DNA of 64,000 bases from Aphanothece sacrum FPU1 (GTDB lineage Bacteria; Cyanobacteriota; Cyanobacteriia; Cyanobacteriales; Microcystaceae): the NCBI RefSeq assembly GCF_003864295.1, contig NZ_BDQK01000016.1, positions 186,001-250,000 on the forward strand, read 5' to 3'. The first letter of the stretch is position 1; each line of letters starts with the position of its first letter. The notes under the pieces are model-generated. The model was not told the DNA's origin and searched no databases. It saw nothing but the letters and a program-made list of their open reading frames with translations. The translations under genes and the position numbers were made by a program. Below are positions 1 through 7,299 of the stretch, piece by piece.

Positions 1-77
1 ATGGCAGCGATCGCGGATTTGTTCCCTAAAAACATTCGTTCTGAAAAGGTAAGGAGTTTTTAGAAACTAATTAACTG

Positions 78-126
78 TGCCAATTGGCAGAAAATTAATG
101 ACTATATTTTTTTGTGCCAATTGGCA
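78..126. repeat. Paired TGCCAATTGGCA palindromes
   Basis: Two identical perfect 12-bp palindromes lie at 78-89 and 115-126, 37 bp centre to centre, and each is preceded by TG. The spacing is about three and a half helical turns. They look like a duplicated protein-binding site, but no gene starts close downstream on either strand, so a regulatory role is only a guess. Confidence 0.4.
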
Positions 127-619
127 TCAACTCACTCCGATCCATCACCGCCAGAGCCTTATGCCAAACCCTGAAAAATCTCATCTATATAGAGGCGACA
201 AAAGTATCTCTATATATAAAAGAGTTCAGCACTTAATCCTTGCCATCATAAATGACCAAAGCGGCCATCGGGGACACTCTAAGGTCATTTGCCATTGGTC
301 AAATTTTGGTATCTTGGCCACCTTGGCCATGGTGATGGTGTGGTGCGCGATCGCTTACTGGTTTCCCCGCTTGTTTATTTTAATAAGCCGTGCTTATCAC
401 CACAAGTGCAGGAGAGCCCAATTTCAACGGTTAATGGCTACCTATCAACGGGCTGGCTTAAGTACCATTCCCCTAATTGTTGCTTATTTCTGAGGTGTTC
501 GGGGCAATGGCGATCGCGGGCTTATTGTTCCCTAACTAATTGTTCGGAGACTGATTGTTCCCTAACTACGCGATTGCTATCAATACCAATTGTGGGGTAT
601 TTTTGTAGGGGCGTTTTTT

Positions 620-684
620 GTAGGGGCGGGTTTTTTACATAAGTCCATTATGTTCACAAGAAAGTTAAATAAACCCGCCCCTAC
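620..684. repeat. GTAGGGGCGGG palindromic repeat, full copy
   Basis: This is a 65-bp element whose ends, GTAGGGGCGGGTTT and AAACCCGCCCCTAC, are perfect inverted repeats around an AT-rich centre. A lone left end sits just before it at 605-613. Other copies or fragments occur near 18604, 20570, 31438, 34290, 35316 and 60978. It ends 8 bp downstream of the minus-strand DUF1622 gene's stop codon, so it could also serve that gene as a transcript-end hairpin. Confidence 0.75.
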
Positions 685-691
685 TTCAATA

Positions 692-1084
692 TTAAGATAC
701 TTTATCTTGTGATCGCTTAGCATCTAGTTCTTTTGTTAAAAAATAGTTAAGAAAAGTCCGAATCACAGCAATGATACCTAATTTGCCTAAAGCCTCAAAA
801 GAAGGGGCCACAGTAGTTGCCACCACATCCGCTCCTAATTGAAATTCTAAAGCTAAAGCCAGCCAAGAGGCAAATTCTAATCGCAGTTGGGCCAAAGGAA
901 AAGAACGACTACGAGGAAAAGCGATTATGACCGAACGGACTGAAACAAAAAAACCATAGACAACACAAACCACAGAAACAAAGTCTAATAAGAGCTTAAA
1001 CAACAGCACCCATTGATGTAAATTTGCTTCAAGATATTCGACTAATTTTATAGTCTGTGTAGTTTCTGTAATCAATTTTAGCAT
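692..1084 (-). CDS. DUF1622 family membrane protein
   Basis: This 130-residue protein has two predicted membrane helices: about residues 25-50 (LLFKLLLDFVSVVCVVYGFF) and a C-terminal hydrophobic stretch ending in FLNYFLTKEL. The central block LRLEFASWLALALEFQLGAD and the following APSFEALGKLGIIAVIRTFLN are the hallmark of the DUF1622 family, small membrane proteins common in cyanobacteria and of unknown biochemical role. Length is normal for the family. It stands alone on the minus strand, diverging from the photosystem II assembly operon that begins 156 bp away, so the two may share a promoter region. The family call is firm; function is unknown. Confidence 0.8.
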   Translation of the reverse strand: MLKLITETTQTIKLVEYLEANLHQWVLLFKLLLDFVSVVCVVYGFFVSVRSVIIAFPRSRSFPLAQLRLEFASWLALALEFQLGADVVATTVAPSFEALGKLGIIAVIRTFLNYFLTKELDAKRSQDKVS

Positions 1085-1239
1085 GAATTGTCATTTTCTT
1101 CTGTAATTCTACCCATAAATAAGGGCAATTAGCCAGGGATTTACCCAAAACTACAGAGGAAAAGAAACACAGAATTTTTTAGAATGAGATTAAGTTGACT
1201 AAATGTTTACGTTTTCCAATATTTTGAGGTTTTTATTCT

Positions 1240-1953
1240 ATGGTCTTCACCTCAATTCCCACACAGAAACTCTCTCAACAAGCAGAGCATATTTTAAAGA
1301 AAAAATATCCCAAAAGACATCATCATTATGGACTAGACGATTTTTTCTGTTTTCAAACTAATACAGGTACTATTATTGATTGGAATGAATCCCGTAATAT
1401 TCTCACCAGTGAAGATTTTATCATTGGTTTAATGGAAGGACTCGAACAAGAAGTAGGAAGTGCCGCAGGAGTTGTCCTTTATAGTATTGGTCTTGAATGG
1501 GGTAAACGAGATGCTGACTTTTTTCAAAAATGGTTTTATAGTGAATACGGATACCAAAAACCTCTTAATCAACTCAATCTTTTATATGTTTTAGAGGCTT
1601 GGTGGTGGCCTTTTACCGCTCAAGGTTGGGGTAACTGGGAAGTAGATATGAGCGAACAGAAAAACGGTTTCATGTTCGTCAATATTTTTGATTCTGCTGT
1701 AGCAAGAACTTTAGGAGATGTGGGTAAACCCGTCTGTCACATTTACGCCGGACTCTTAGCCGGATTTTTTGGCAATTTAGTCAAAAAAGACTTAAGCTGT
1801 ATCGAAATTCAATGTTATGCCATGGGGGAAACCTTTTGTAAATTCCTCTTAGGGAAACAAAATCGCATTGATGCGGCTACGTTTTGGCTAAATGAGGGGG
1901 CCCACGCGAAAGATATCGAAAAACGCCTACAAAATGGGGAGTATCTCAAGTGA
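1240..1953 (+). CDS. V4R-domain protein, Slr0144-like, PSII assembly operon
   Basis: This 237-residue protein carries a C-terminal V4R (4-vinyl reductase-like) domain from about residue 60 to 215. Features include the glycine-rich GSAAGVVLYSIGLEWGKRD, the WGNWEVD strand, and the cysteine-bearing stretch CHIYAGLLAGFFGN followed by CIEIQCYAMGETFCKF. V4R domains bind small hydrophobic or tetrapyrrole-like ligands. It is the first gene of a cluster with the same order as Synechocystis slr0144-slr0151, an operon linked experimentally to photosystem II assembly and stability. A GAGG element at 1225-1228 precedes the ATG. The next gene overlaps by 4 bp, implying translational coupling. Ligand and precise role are inferred from the family. 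Confidence 0.85.
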   Translation: MVFTSIPTQKLSQQAEHILKKKYPKRHHHYGLDDFFCFQTNTGTIIDWNESRNILTSEDFIIGLMEGLEQEVGSAAGVVLYSIGLEWGKRDADFFQKWFYSEYGYQKPLNQLNLLYVLEAWWWPFTAQGWGNWEVDMSEQKNGFMFVNIFDSAVARTLGDVGKPVCHIYAGLLAGFFGNLVKKDLSCIEIQCYAMGETFCKFLLGKQNRIDAATFWLNEGAHAKDIEKRLQNGEYLK

Positions 1954-2321
1954 TGAGTCAGCATACCTGGGCCGGGTTAAGGGTTGACTACTTTTTTAGT
2001 ACCTATAATTGGTCAGGTATTCCCCAAAAATTAGAACCCTCAGCCATCTTAGAAGACCCTCCTTCTTGGTTATGTTTCAAATTAGGAGACTTTATCCAAC
2101 AAGCAAATTGGACTGGTAAACCATCATTTAAACCGTTAGAAAAATCAACTCAAGAGGTTTCTGGTGCTTTAGTCACTCTCCCAGTTAGCACATTTTTGGG
2201 AGGCATAGTTTGGGGAAATAATAACAAAGTAGGAGTGGTTCCTAAGCTATCTTCTCCCTCCCCTAAACCTTCTATCACTCCTCCAGAATTCAATGTGAAT
2301 AATTTATCAGATTTATTCTAA
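1950..2321 (+). CDS. Slr0145-like protein of the PSII assembly operon
   Basis: This 123-residue protein has no catalytic motif I recognise. The N-terminal 65 residues are aromatic-rich (WAGLRVDYFFSTYNWSGIPQ, then LCFKLGDFIQQANW), and the C-terminal half is rich in proline and serine and probably disordered. Its ATG overlaps the stop of the preceding V4R gene in ATGATGA-type coupling, and the next gene follows after 9 bp. By position it corresponds to Synechocystis slr0145, whose molecular function is not known to me. The gene is real because of tight operon packing and matching order; function is unassigned beyond involvement in the PSII assembly cluster. Confidence 0.75.
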   Translation: MMSQHTWAGLRVDYFFSTYNWSGIPQKLEPSAILEDPPSWLCFKLGDFIQQANWTGKPSFKPLEKSTQEVSGALVTLPVSTFLGGIVWGNNNKVGVVPKLSSPSPKPSITPPEFNVNNLSDLF

Positions 2322-2330
2322 AGAAACACC

Positions 2331-2825
2331 ATGCAAATAGACTTTCAAGAAGTATTTTATGCGGCTGAAGATCATTATCTTCAACCAGAAGAAATTGCCA
2401 ACTTTAAAAATCAAGTAAATTCTCTAAAAGAACGGTTAGCTACTTATAAATGGTTACGAGATCAAGAGATTTCTTTATTTCAACCCATTGCTAATGGTTT
2501 ATTAAGAGACTTTCCTAACACTAAGACTGAACTCATTGAAAGAGCATTAAAACATTGGATTGCGGTGATGCGTTATGGGTCTATGGCCATGTTACTCAAT
2601 AACCCTGATTATTTCCAACATAGACTTTTAGAATGGTTAACCGATATCATTCATGCTCATGAAATGGTAGCCATAGAACAGCGTCTTTATGAGCGATTAC
2701 AAGACAGTTTATACGAGATGCTACCTCAAGAACAATGGCAATTACTTAAACCTTTCTTATCTCAAGCTCATCATACTTTACTTGAATCTAACACCAATCT
2801 TCAACCTATTTTAGTCGGAGAATAA
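2331..2825 (+). CDS. Globin-fold-like helical protein, Slr0146-like
   Basis: This 164-residue protein is predicted to be almost entirely helical. Its layout recalls phycobiliprotein-type globin folds: an N-terminal helix pair (YLQPEEIANFKNQVNSLKER), a central segment with AVMRYGSMAMLLNNPDYFQHRLLEWL and a C-terminal helical bundle. No chromophore-binding cysteine is visible. It occupies the slr0146 position, two genes before a second V4R protein, and is paralogous in pattern to the 4075-4548 gene. The phycobilisome-like assignment is inference from pattern; the operon membership is directly seen. The stop codon lies 2 bp before the next start. Confidence 0.7.
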   Translation: MQIDFQEVFYAAEDHYLQPEEIANFKNQVNSLKERLATYKWLRDQEISLFQPIANGLLRDFPNTKTELIERALKHWIAVMRYGSMAMLLNNPDYFQHRLLEWLTDIIHAHEMVAIEQRLYERLQDSLYEMLPQEQWQLLKPFLSQAHHTLLESNTNLQPILVGE

Positions 2826-2827
2826 GC

Positions 2828-3502
2828 ATGATTGATATTGCTAATTTAATCCAAGATAATCCAGTTAAGGGTAACTATTTTTCTCCTGATGCTTATGTTC
2901 AAGGTGACTTTGAATTTGGGTTGCTTGAAAACCGTAGTGGTTCTCGTCTTTTAGCTTTACCTGAAACCTTATTACAAGCTCTTTATGCAGCTTTAGAAAA
3001 CGAATTAGGTCAAGGAAGTGGTGTTGCTTTGTTTAGTTGTGGCCTTTGGTGGGGTAAAAGCTTTTATCGACGGTTTGCAGAAGAAGTTGGAAAATATTAT
3101 GGTAAACCTTTAGCAAGCATGGAAATGATCGAATTTTTGCAATGTTTAAAACAATGCTGGAAAACTCATGGATGGGGAACTTTAGAAATTGATTTTAAAT
3201 ATTATCAACAGGGATTTTTACTTGCTAAAATTATCAATTCTCCCTTTGCTCAATTTGCTCCCCAAAATAAACGTCCGATGTGTTTTTTTGAAGCAGGAAT
3301 TTTAAGTGCTTTTTTAAGTGAAATTACTGAAGAAAAATTACATTGTATCCAAACATCTTGTGAGTCTATGGGAGCCGATTGTAATGATTTTGTGATTGGT
3401 ATAGCTGAAAGAATTAATCCGGCTTCAGCTTGGTTAGAAGAAGGACATGATCATGGAACGATTATGGAACTTTTGTGTCGTAATCAATCTATTATTAATT
3501 AA
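2828..3502 (+). CDS. V4R-domain protein, Slr0147-like
   Basis: This 224-residue paralogue of the 1240-1953 protein has the same sequence blocks: GQGSGVALFSCGLWWGKSF, GWGTLEIDFKYY, MCFFEAGILSAFLSEI and the cysteine pair region CIQTSCESMGADCNDFVIG typical of V4R domains. The two paralogues probably act together, possibly binding a pigment or lipid during photosystem II assembly, as suggested for slr0144/slr0147. The start is well placed, 2 bp after the previous stop. A ferredoxin gene follows after 18 bp with AAGGAGAC as its ribosome binding site. Domain confidence is high; ligand identity is unknown. Confidence 0.85.
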   Translation: MIDIANLIQDNPVKGNYFSPDAYVQGDFEFGLLENRSGSRLLALPETLLQALYAALENELGQGSGVALFSCGLWWGKSFYRRFAEEVGKYYGKPLASMEMIEFLQCLKQCWKTHGWGTLEIDFKYYQQGFLLAKIINSPFAQFAPQNKRPMCFFEAGILSAFLSEITEEKLHCIQTSCESMGADCNDFVIGIAERINPASAWLEEGHDHGTIMELLCRNQSIIN

Positions 3503-3520
3503 AATAAGGAGACTTTTAAA

Positions 3521-4003
3521 ATGGCAAAAATTGTTAAACTCGATCCGATGAATACAGAAGTTTCTATTCAAACTAATGACAATATTCTCAGTGCTTTATT
3601 AAAGAATGAACTTAATGTTTTGAAGGAGTGCGGAGGGCGAGGAATGTGTTCTACTTGCCATGTCTTTATTAAAGAAGGAACGGACGGTTTATCCCCTGTT
3701 AACCGACGAGAAATTAGAACCTTAGAAGTGATTACAACGGCTCAAAAATTCTCTCGACTTGCTTGTCAAGCACGGGTTATTGGGCCGGGAGTTGTGGTTG
3801 AAGTTCCTTCTGGGATGTATGTCAATCAAATTGACAATATTGAAGATTTAATTGGCCGTCGTGCTGAACAAGATATCTTACATCCTTTGACAGGTTCAGT
3901 ATTAGTAGAAGCGGGTAAATTAGTCACTCGTTCTATGATTACTCAACTCAACAATACTAAGGTAGAAGTATCTGATTATTTGCAAAAAACTCAGGATATT
4001 TAA
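3521..4003 (+). CDS. 2Fe-2S ferredoxin-domain protein, Slr0148-like
   Basis: This 160-residue protein carries a plant/adrenodoxin-type ferredoxin fold in its first 100 residues. The cluster ligands are visible as the C-x5-C-x2-C run in ECGGRGMCSTCHVF and a fourth cysteine in LACQARVIG. The C-terminal 50 residues (GRRAEQDILHPLTGSVLVEAGKLVTRSMI onward) are an extension absent from soluble photosynthetic ferredoxins. It probably passes electrons within the PSII assembly complex encoded here, matching Synechocystis slr0148. An AAGGAGAC Shine-Dalgarno precedes the ATG. A 71-bp gap separates it from the next gene, the widest in the operon. Confidence 0.88.
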   Translation: MAKIVKLDPMNTEVSIQTNDNILSALLKNELNVLKECGGRGMCSTCHVFIKEGTDGLSPVNRREIRTLEVITTAQKFSRLACQARVIGPGVVVEVPSGMYVNQIDNIEDLIGRRAEQDILHPLTGSVLVEAGKLVTRSMITQLNNTKVEVSDYLQKTQDI

Positions 4004-4074
4004 ACAATAAAAAATTAACATTTTATAAATATTCTGAACTCAAAAATATCAATCAAAATGAGGAAAATTAGACA

Positions 4075-4548
4075 ATGTTAACCCAATTATCACGGTTAAA
4101 TTTACAGGCTGATGGTCAATATGCTACTGATCAAGAATTACAATTTCTTGAAGATTATTTGAATTCAGCAGAGCAAAGGATTCGTACTTATGAAAAAATT
4201 AGAGAAAATGAATCTTCTATTCTGGTGGAAGTAGAAACAAAAATGCACGAATTAAACAAAAATAATTCTTTATTTTTTATGGGACAACATGAAAAAGAAA
4301 TTTGTCGGCGTGATCGTCAAAATGCTGTTCGTTATAGTAGTGCTGCCATGTTAATTAATGATCTTGATCGGTTACGAGATGGATTATTAATTTGGGTACA
4401 AACTATTGTGCGGGCCGTGGGTTATAAATACTTTGTTGGAACTCATTACCCAATTATTCAAGAAGTAATTAAACAATATCTTACTCCTGAAGAAGCGGCT
4501 CTTATTTTGCCGGCCTTACAAATAGATTGTACCATTCTTGGAGCTTAA
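4075..4548 (+). CDS. Phycobilisome-like helical protein, Slr0149-like
   Basis: This 157-residue protein is predicted all-helical. The segments LNSAEQRIRTYEKIRENESSI and CRRDRQNAVRYSSAAML resemble the helices that form the globin-like core of phycobiliproteins, including the arginine/aspartate-rich stretch that normally contacts the bilin. The canonical chromophore cysteine context is not evident, so it may be a non-pigmented relative. It matches the slr0149 position in the PSII assembly cluster and pairs with the slr0146-like gene. A GAGGAAA ribosome binding site lies 10 bp upstream. The family link is an inference from sequence pattern. Confidence 0.72.
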   Translation: MLTQLSRLNLQADGQYATDQELQFLEDYLNSAEQRIRTYEKIRENESSILVEVETKMHELNKNNSLFFMGQHEKEICRRDRQNAVRYSSAAMLINDLDRLRDGLLIWVQTIVRAVGYKYFVGTHYPIIQEVIKQYLTPEEAALILPALQIDCTILGA

Positions 4549-4590
4549 ATTTAAGTTCCACTTAATCATTAAATTTTGAGAAAATATACC

Positions 4591-4914
4591 ATGAATAATA
4601 CTGATAATCATAACTTTAATGTTGCCTTAGTTAATGAAAACAAAGGATTAGCAAAAACAATTGAAGTCTCAGATGAAGAATATATACTAGATATGGCAGA
4701 AATTCAAGGAATAAAACATCCTTATTCTTGCCGTGCAGCCTCTTGTTTTGACTGTTTAGCTAGAGTTGTAGAAGGAACAGTTGAACAAACAGAAAAAGCA
4801 ATTTCTTTCCTCAGACCGGATGAACTTGATGCTGGATATATTTTACTTTGTGCTGCCTCACCTAAGTCACATTGTAAGATTATTACTCATCAAGCTGAGG
4901 AATATTTAGACTAG
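4591..4914 (+). CDS. 2Fe-2S ferredoxin, Slr0150-like
   Basis: This 107-residue plant-type ferredoxin has the canonical ligand spacing C-x4-C-x2-C in YSCRAASCFDCLARVVEG and the distal cysteine in GYILLCAASP, so it can hold one 2Fe-2S cluster. The open frame extends 5 codons upstream to a TTG at 4576, but the ATG at 4591 gives a normal ferredoxin length and is preferred. In Synechocystis the equivalent gene slr0150 is annotated as a petF-type ferredoxin in the PSII assembly operon. It follows the helical gene by 42 bp and precedes the TPR gene by 45 bp. Confidence 0.88.
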   Translation: MNNTDNHNFNVALVNENKGLAKTIEVSDEEYILDMAEIQGIKHPYSCRAASCFDCLARVVEGTVEQTEKAISFLRPDELDAGYILLCAASPKSHCKIITHQAEEYLD

Positions 4915-4959
4915 ATTTGTTGTCATTATTATCATAAAATTGATTAGAATTTTAAGACT

Positions 4960-5877
4960 ATGGAACCTCAAGTAGATAATCAAGAATTAGAAAATCAAGA
5001 AACAGAAAATAATCTGCCTGAAATGTTAGATATTATTTCAGGTGTTGGGTTGGTTGGTGGGATAGTTGGTTCTCTCTTAAATAATATGGCGTTTGCTACT
5101 ATTCCTCTGTCGTTATCTGTGGCTTTGCAAATGGCTAACCGTAGACAAATGACGGTAAAAATGGCTCAAGTTCAACGAGCAAACACCGTTCAATTAAGTC
5201 AAAAAATTACTCAGAAAAATACTGTTCTATCACAACAAGTGGAACAAGTTAAACATCTGTTTAATGATCAGTTAATTCAGCAACAAAAAGATTATCAAAT
5301 CCAATTTGTTAAGTTTTCAGATGGACTAGAAGAATCTAAGGCATTAATTGCTGATTTAGCACAGGAAAATCAACAACTTAATCAAGTTTTTACTTCTTTA
5401 GACTCACAACAAAAAGAAATTGAAGGTATTGTTAAAGAGTTACTGCAGATTCAAACCTTTTCCCAAGATCTTCCTCGTCATCCTGATAGCCCAGAAATTT
5501 ACTATAAACGGGGTTTAAGTTATCAAAAATTAGGAAATAAAAAAGGAGCTATTGAAAATTATACAGAAGCTCTACATTTTGATTCTACTTATGCTCAAGC
5601 TTATCATAACCGAGGCATTCTCTTAGCTGAATTAGGTCAAAGAAGACAAGCAGTAGAAGATTTACGTCTAGCGGCAAAATATTATTTTGAAAAAGGGGAC
5701 ATAACAAGTTATGAAAAAGCTCGTAATCTCGGTAAAGAATTCTATCAAATAAGTGACAAAATAGAGGAAAATGAATCACTCTTAATAGAAGAAGGTGAAA
5801 CTCAAGAAACTTTAGCTGTGGGTCATCTTTTCTCTCCTGATGCTGATAAGGAGGAAAGACCGACTATGCTGGGTTAG
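4960..5877 (+). CDS. TPR membrane protein, Slr0151-like PSII assembly/repair factor
   Basis: This 305-residue protein has an acidic N-terminus, then a hydrophobic glycine-rich segment (about residues 22-60) that probably spans or dips into the thylakoid membrane. A glutamine-rich coiled coil follows (about 60-160), then two tetratricopeptide repeats (YYKRGLSYQKLGNKKGAIEN and AYHNRGILLAELGQRRQAVED). This is the architecture of Synechocystis Slr0151, implicated in PSII assembly and repair. It is the last operon gene here; the kinase gene that follows in Synechocystis (slr0152) is not next. A 26-bp perfect palindrome lies 22 bp after the stop. Confidence 0.85.
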   Translation: MEPQVDNQELENQETENNLPEMLDIISGVGLVGGIVGSLLNNMAFATIPLSLSVALQMANRRQMTVKMAQVQRANTVQLSQKITQKNTVLSQQVEQVKHLFNDQLIQQQKDYQIQFVKFSDGLEESKALIADLAQENQQLNQVFTSLDSQQKEIEGIVKELLQIQTFSQDLPRHPDSPEIYYKRGLSYQKLGNKKGAIENYTEALHFDSTYAQAYHNRGILLAELGQRRQAVEDLRLAAKYYFEKGDITSYEKARNLGKEFYQISDKIEENESLLIEEGETQETLAVGHLFSPDADKEERPTMLG

Positions 5878-5899
5878 AATTTAATCAATTTAAAAAATA

Positions 5900-5925
5900 T
5901 AGGGGTCAACGGCCGTTGACCCCTA
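5900..5925. terminator. Perfect 26-bp palindrome between convergent genes (copy 1)
   Basis: The 13-base arm TAGGGGTCAACGG is followed immediately by its exact reverse complement. It lies between the converging TPR gene (+) and DUF29 gene (-), where a hairpin could end transcription from both sides. An identical copy at 56240-56265 also lies between converging genes. There is no clean T-run, so a classical intrinsic terminator is not proven; it may equally be a REP-like mobile palindrome. Confidence 0.6.
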
Positions 5926-5989
5926 CAAAGATTGAAAATTGATTTGGGTTTGTTGGGTTTTGTTCCTCAACTGATGGCCACTCTAAACA

Positions 5990-6430
5990 TTAAGGTAGTA
6001 GCTGCTCTAAGCTATAAGGGCATTGCTTAGGTAAGCTGATTTCATATTCAGCTTCGACAATTTCGACGGCATCTTGATAAATTTCTGAAAACTGTTTGTC
6101 GAGCTTTGGCTTCATACTTGGAGCTAATTTGCGTTTTAGATTTTTCTTAAAAGCAATAACCTCAGACTTCCACTTGTTACGACATTCAGGCAAAGGAACG
6201 TAATCAATCTTTAAACGATGTTCAATTTGTCTCATTAATAAGCTGACTACGGCGTTATATTCACTACGTCCCAAGGCTTCGATCTCTTCAATAATATTAT
6301 CCCAGTCCAAACCCTCTAAATGTTTTAATTCCTGATGGGTGTTAACAAGCTCTCGTAAGGCTTGAGCCTGTTCTATTGTCCATTGGTGGTAATCTTTCTC
6401 GTAAGCCAATTCTATTATTGTCTGACTCAT
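5990..6430 (-). CDS. DUF29 family protein
   Basis: This 146-residue protein shows the DUF29 pattern: YEKDYHQWTIEQAQALRE near the N-terminus, then HLEGLDWDNIIEEIEALGRSEYNAVVSLLMRQIEHRLK and a C-terminal helical half ending in CPYSLEQLLP. DUF29 proteins are small helical proteins present in many copies in cyanobacteria, often near mobile or toxin-antitoxin loci; their biochemical role is unknown. It stands alone between the PSII assembly operon and the Lpt operon, reading away from the latter by 67 bp. Family call firm, function unknown. Confidence 0.88.
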   Translation of the reverse strand: MSQTIIELAYEKDYHQWTIEQAQALRELVNTHQELKHLEGLDWDNIIEEIEALGRSEYNAVVSLLMRQIEHRLKIDYVPLPECRNKWKSEVIAFKKNLKRKLAPSMKPKLDKQFSEIYQDAVEIVEAEYEISLPKQCPYSLEQLLP

Positions 6431-6496
6431 CGCTTAAACTCCTTAAATGAAAAAGATTGGGTCTATTCTAATGCCAACCTACAATATTTTAAAGTC

Positions 6497-7294
6497 TTAT
6501 TTAATAGCTAAAATTTCTAGGCGTTTTAACATAGCTTTACGTGCTTCATAGGCTAAAGTATCATCTAAAGGAGTCAGATTGATTTCTGTTTGATATTTTT
6601 CTTCTAAAGCTTTCTTAATTAACCAATCTGCCAAAAAGGGATTTTTAGGTAAGAGAGGGCCATGGGAATAAGTGGCGATCGCATGATGATAAAATGCTCC
6701 TTCATAACCGTCTTCCCCATTATTACCATAGCCTTTGATAACCCGTCCCAGAGGTTGAACCGTACCTAAATAAGTTCTACCCCCATGATTTTCAAACCCG
6801 ATGACGATGGGGGGTTCTCCCAGTTGTTGTTTTAGGTCATCAGCAATGGGTGAAGCAGTCAGTTCAAAGACCACATTACCGATACAACGGGGTGCATTTG
6901 GCCCAGGATGTTTACTTACGAGATCAAGTAATCCTAACCCTTCAATACGTTGTCCTAACGCGGGTTCGTAATAATGACCCAGGAGTTGAGGAGAACCACA
7001 AGTAAAGACTCCGGGGGTTCCTTGATCAAGTTTTTGGCGTAATGCGTCTGCTTTTGCTCCTTTTAGGTCCCGCATGACAATTTCTTGTTGACGATCTTGG
7101 GCCCCACCGCCGACAATGAGATCAACTGTAGAAAAGATAGAATCTTCGGTTTGTTGATCTAGGGGGATAATAGTAACAGGAATATCCCGCCATTGACAAC
7201 GGCGTTGTACACAGATGACATTACCGCGATCGCCATAGGTACTCATGAGATTAGGATAAAGCCAACCAATCCTTAATTCTGGGGTTTGGGACAT
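6497..7294 (-). CDS. GatD-like class I glutamine amidotransferase
   Basis: This 265-residue protein belongs to the CobB/CobQ-like glutaminase family whose best-known member, GatD, supplies ammonia to MurT for amidation of lipid II glutamate. The probable nucleophile is Cys99 in GVFTCGSPQLLGHYY and the partner histidine is His211 in YSHGPLLPKNP. The oxyanion region VGGGAQDRQQ is also present. It starts 5 bp after the LptF/G permease stop and ends the lpt operon, linking peptidoglycan modification with lipopolysaccharide transport. No MurT ligase lies in the window. Peptidoglycan as substrate is inferred from the family. Confidence 0.8.
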   Translation of the reverse strand: MSQTPELRIGWLYPNLMSTYGDRGNVICVQRRCQWRDIPVTIIPLDQQTEDSIFSTVDLIVGGGAQDRQQEIVMRDLKGAKADALRQKLDQGTPGVFTCGSPQLLGHYYEPALGQRIEGLGLLDLVSKHPGPNAPRCIGNVVFELTASPIADDLKQQLGEPPIVIGFENHGGRTYLGTVQPLGRVIKGYGNNGEDGYEGAFYHHAIATYSHGPLLPKNPFLADWLIKKALEEKYQTEINLTPLDDTLAYEARKAMLKRLEILAIK

Positions 7295-7299
7295 AAAAA

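Larger units (their letters stand above)
1..690. other. Repeat-bearing intergenic stretch, no supported gene
   Basis: The first 63 bases read as an open frame ending in TAG at 61-63 and could be the 3' end of a gene lying upstream, but 20 residues are too few to identify. Two longer open frames (77-493 and 289-642) have low-complexity, cysteine-rich translations unlike any family I know, and they overlap repeats, so I do not call them. The stretch holds two copies of the palindrome TGCCAATTGGCA (78-89 and 115-126), a weak fragment of the 163-bp repeat seen at 26968 (about 385-418), and a full GTAGGGGCGGG-type palindromic repeat (620-684). Confidence 0.5.

Noticed and set aside
77-642. Two overlapping open frames (77-493 and 289-642)
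   Set aside because: They use non-ATG or poor starts, overlap each other, translate repeat sequence and have a composition unlike real proteins.
1195-1223. TTGACT and AATATT 17 bp apart as a promoter of the PSII assembly operon
   Set aside because: The implied start of transcription would fall at about 1230, after the ribosome binding site, and the -10 box is poor.
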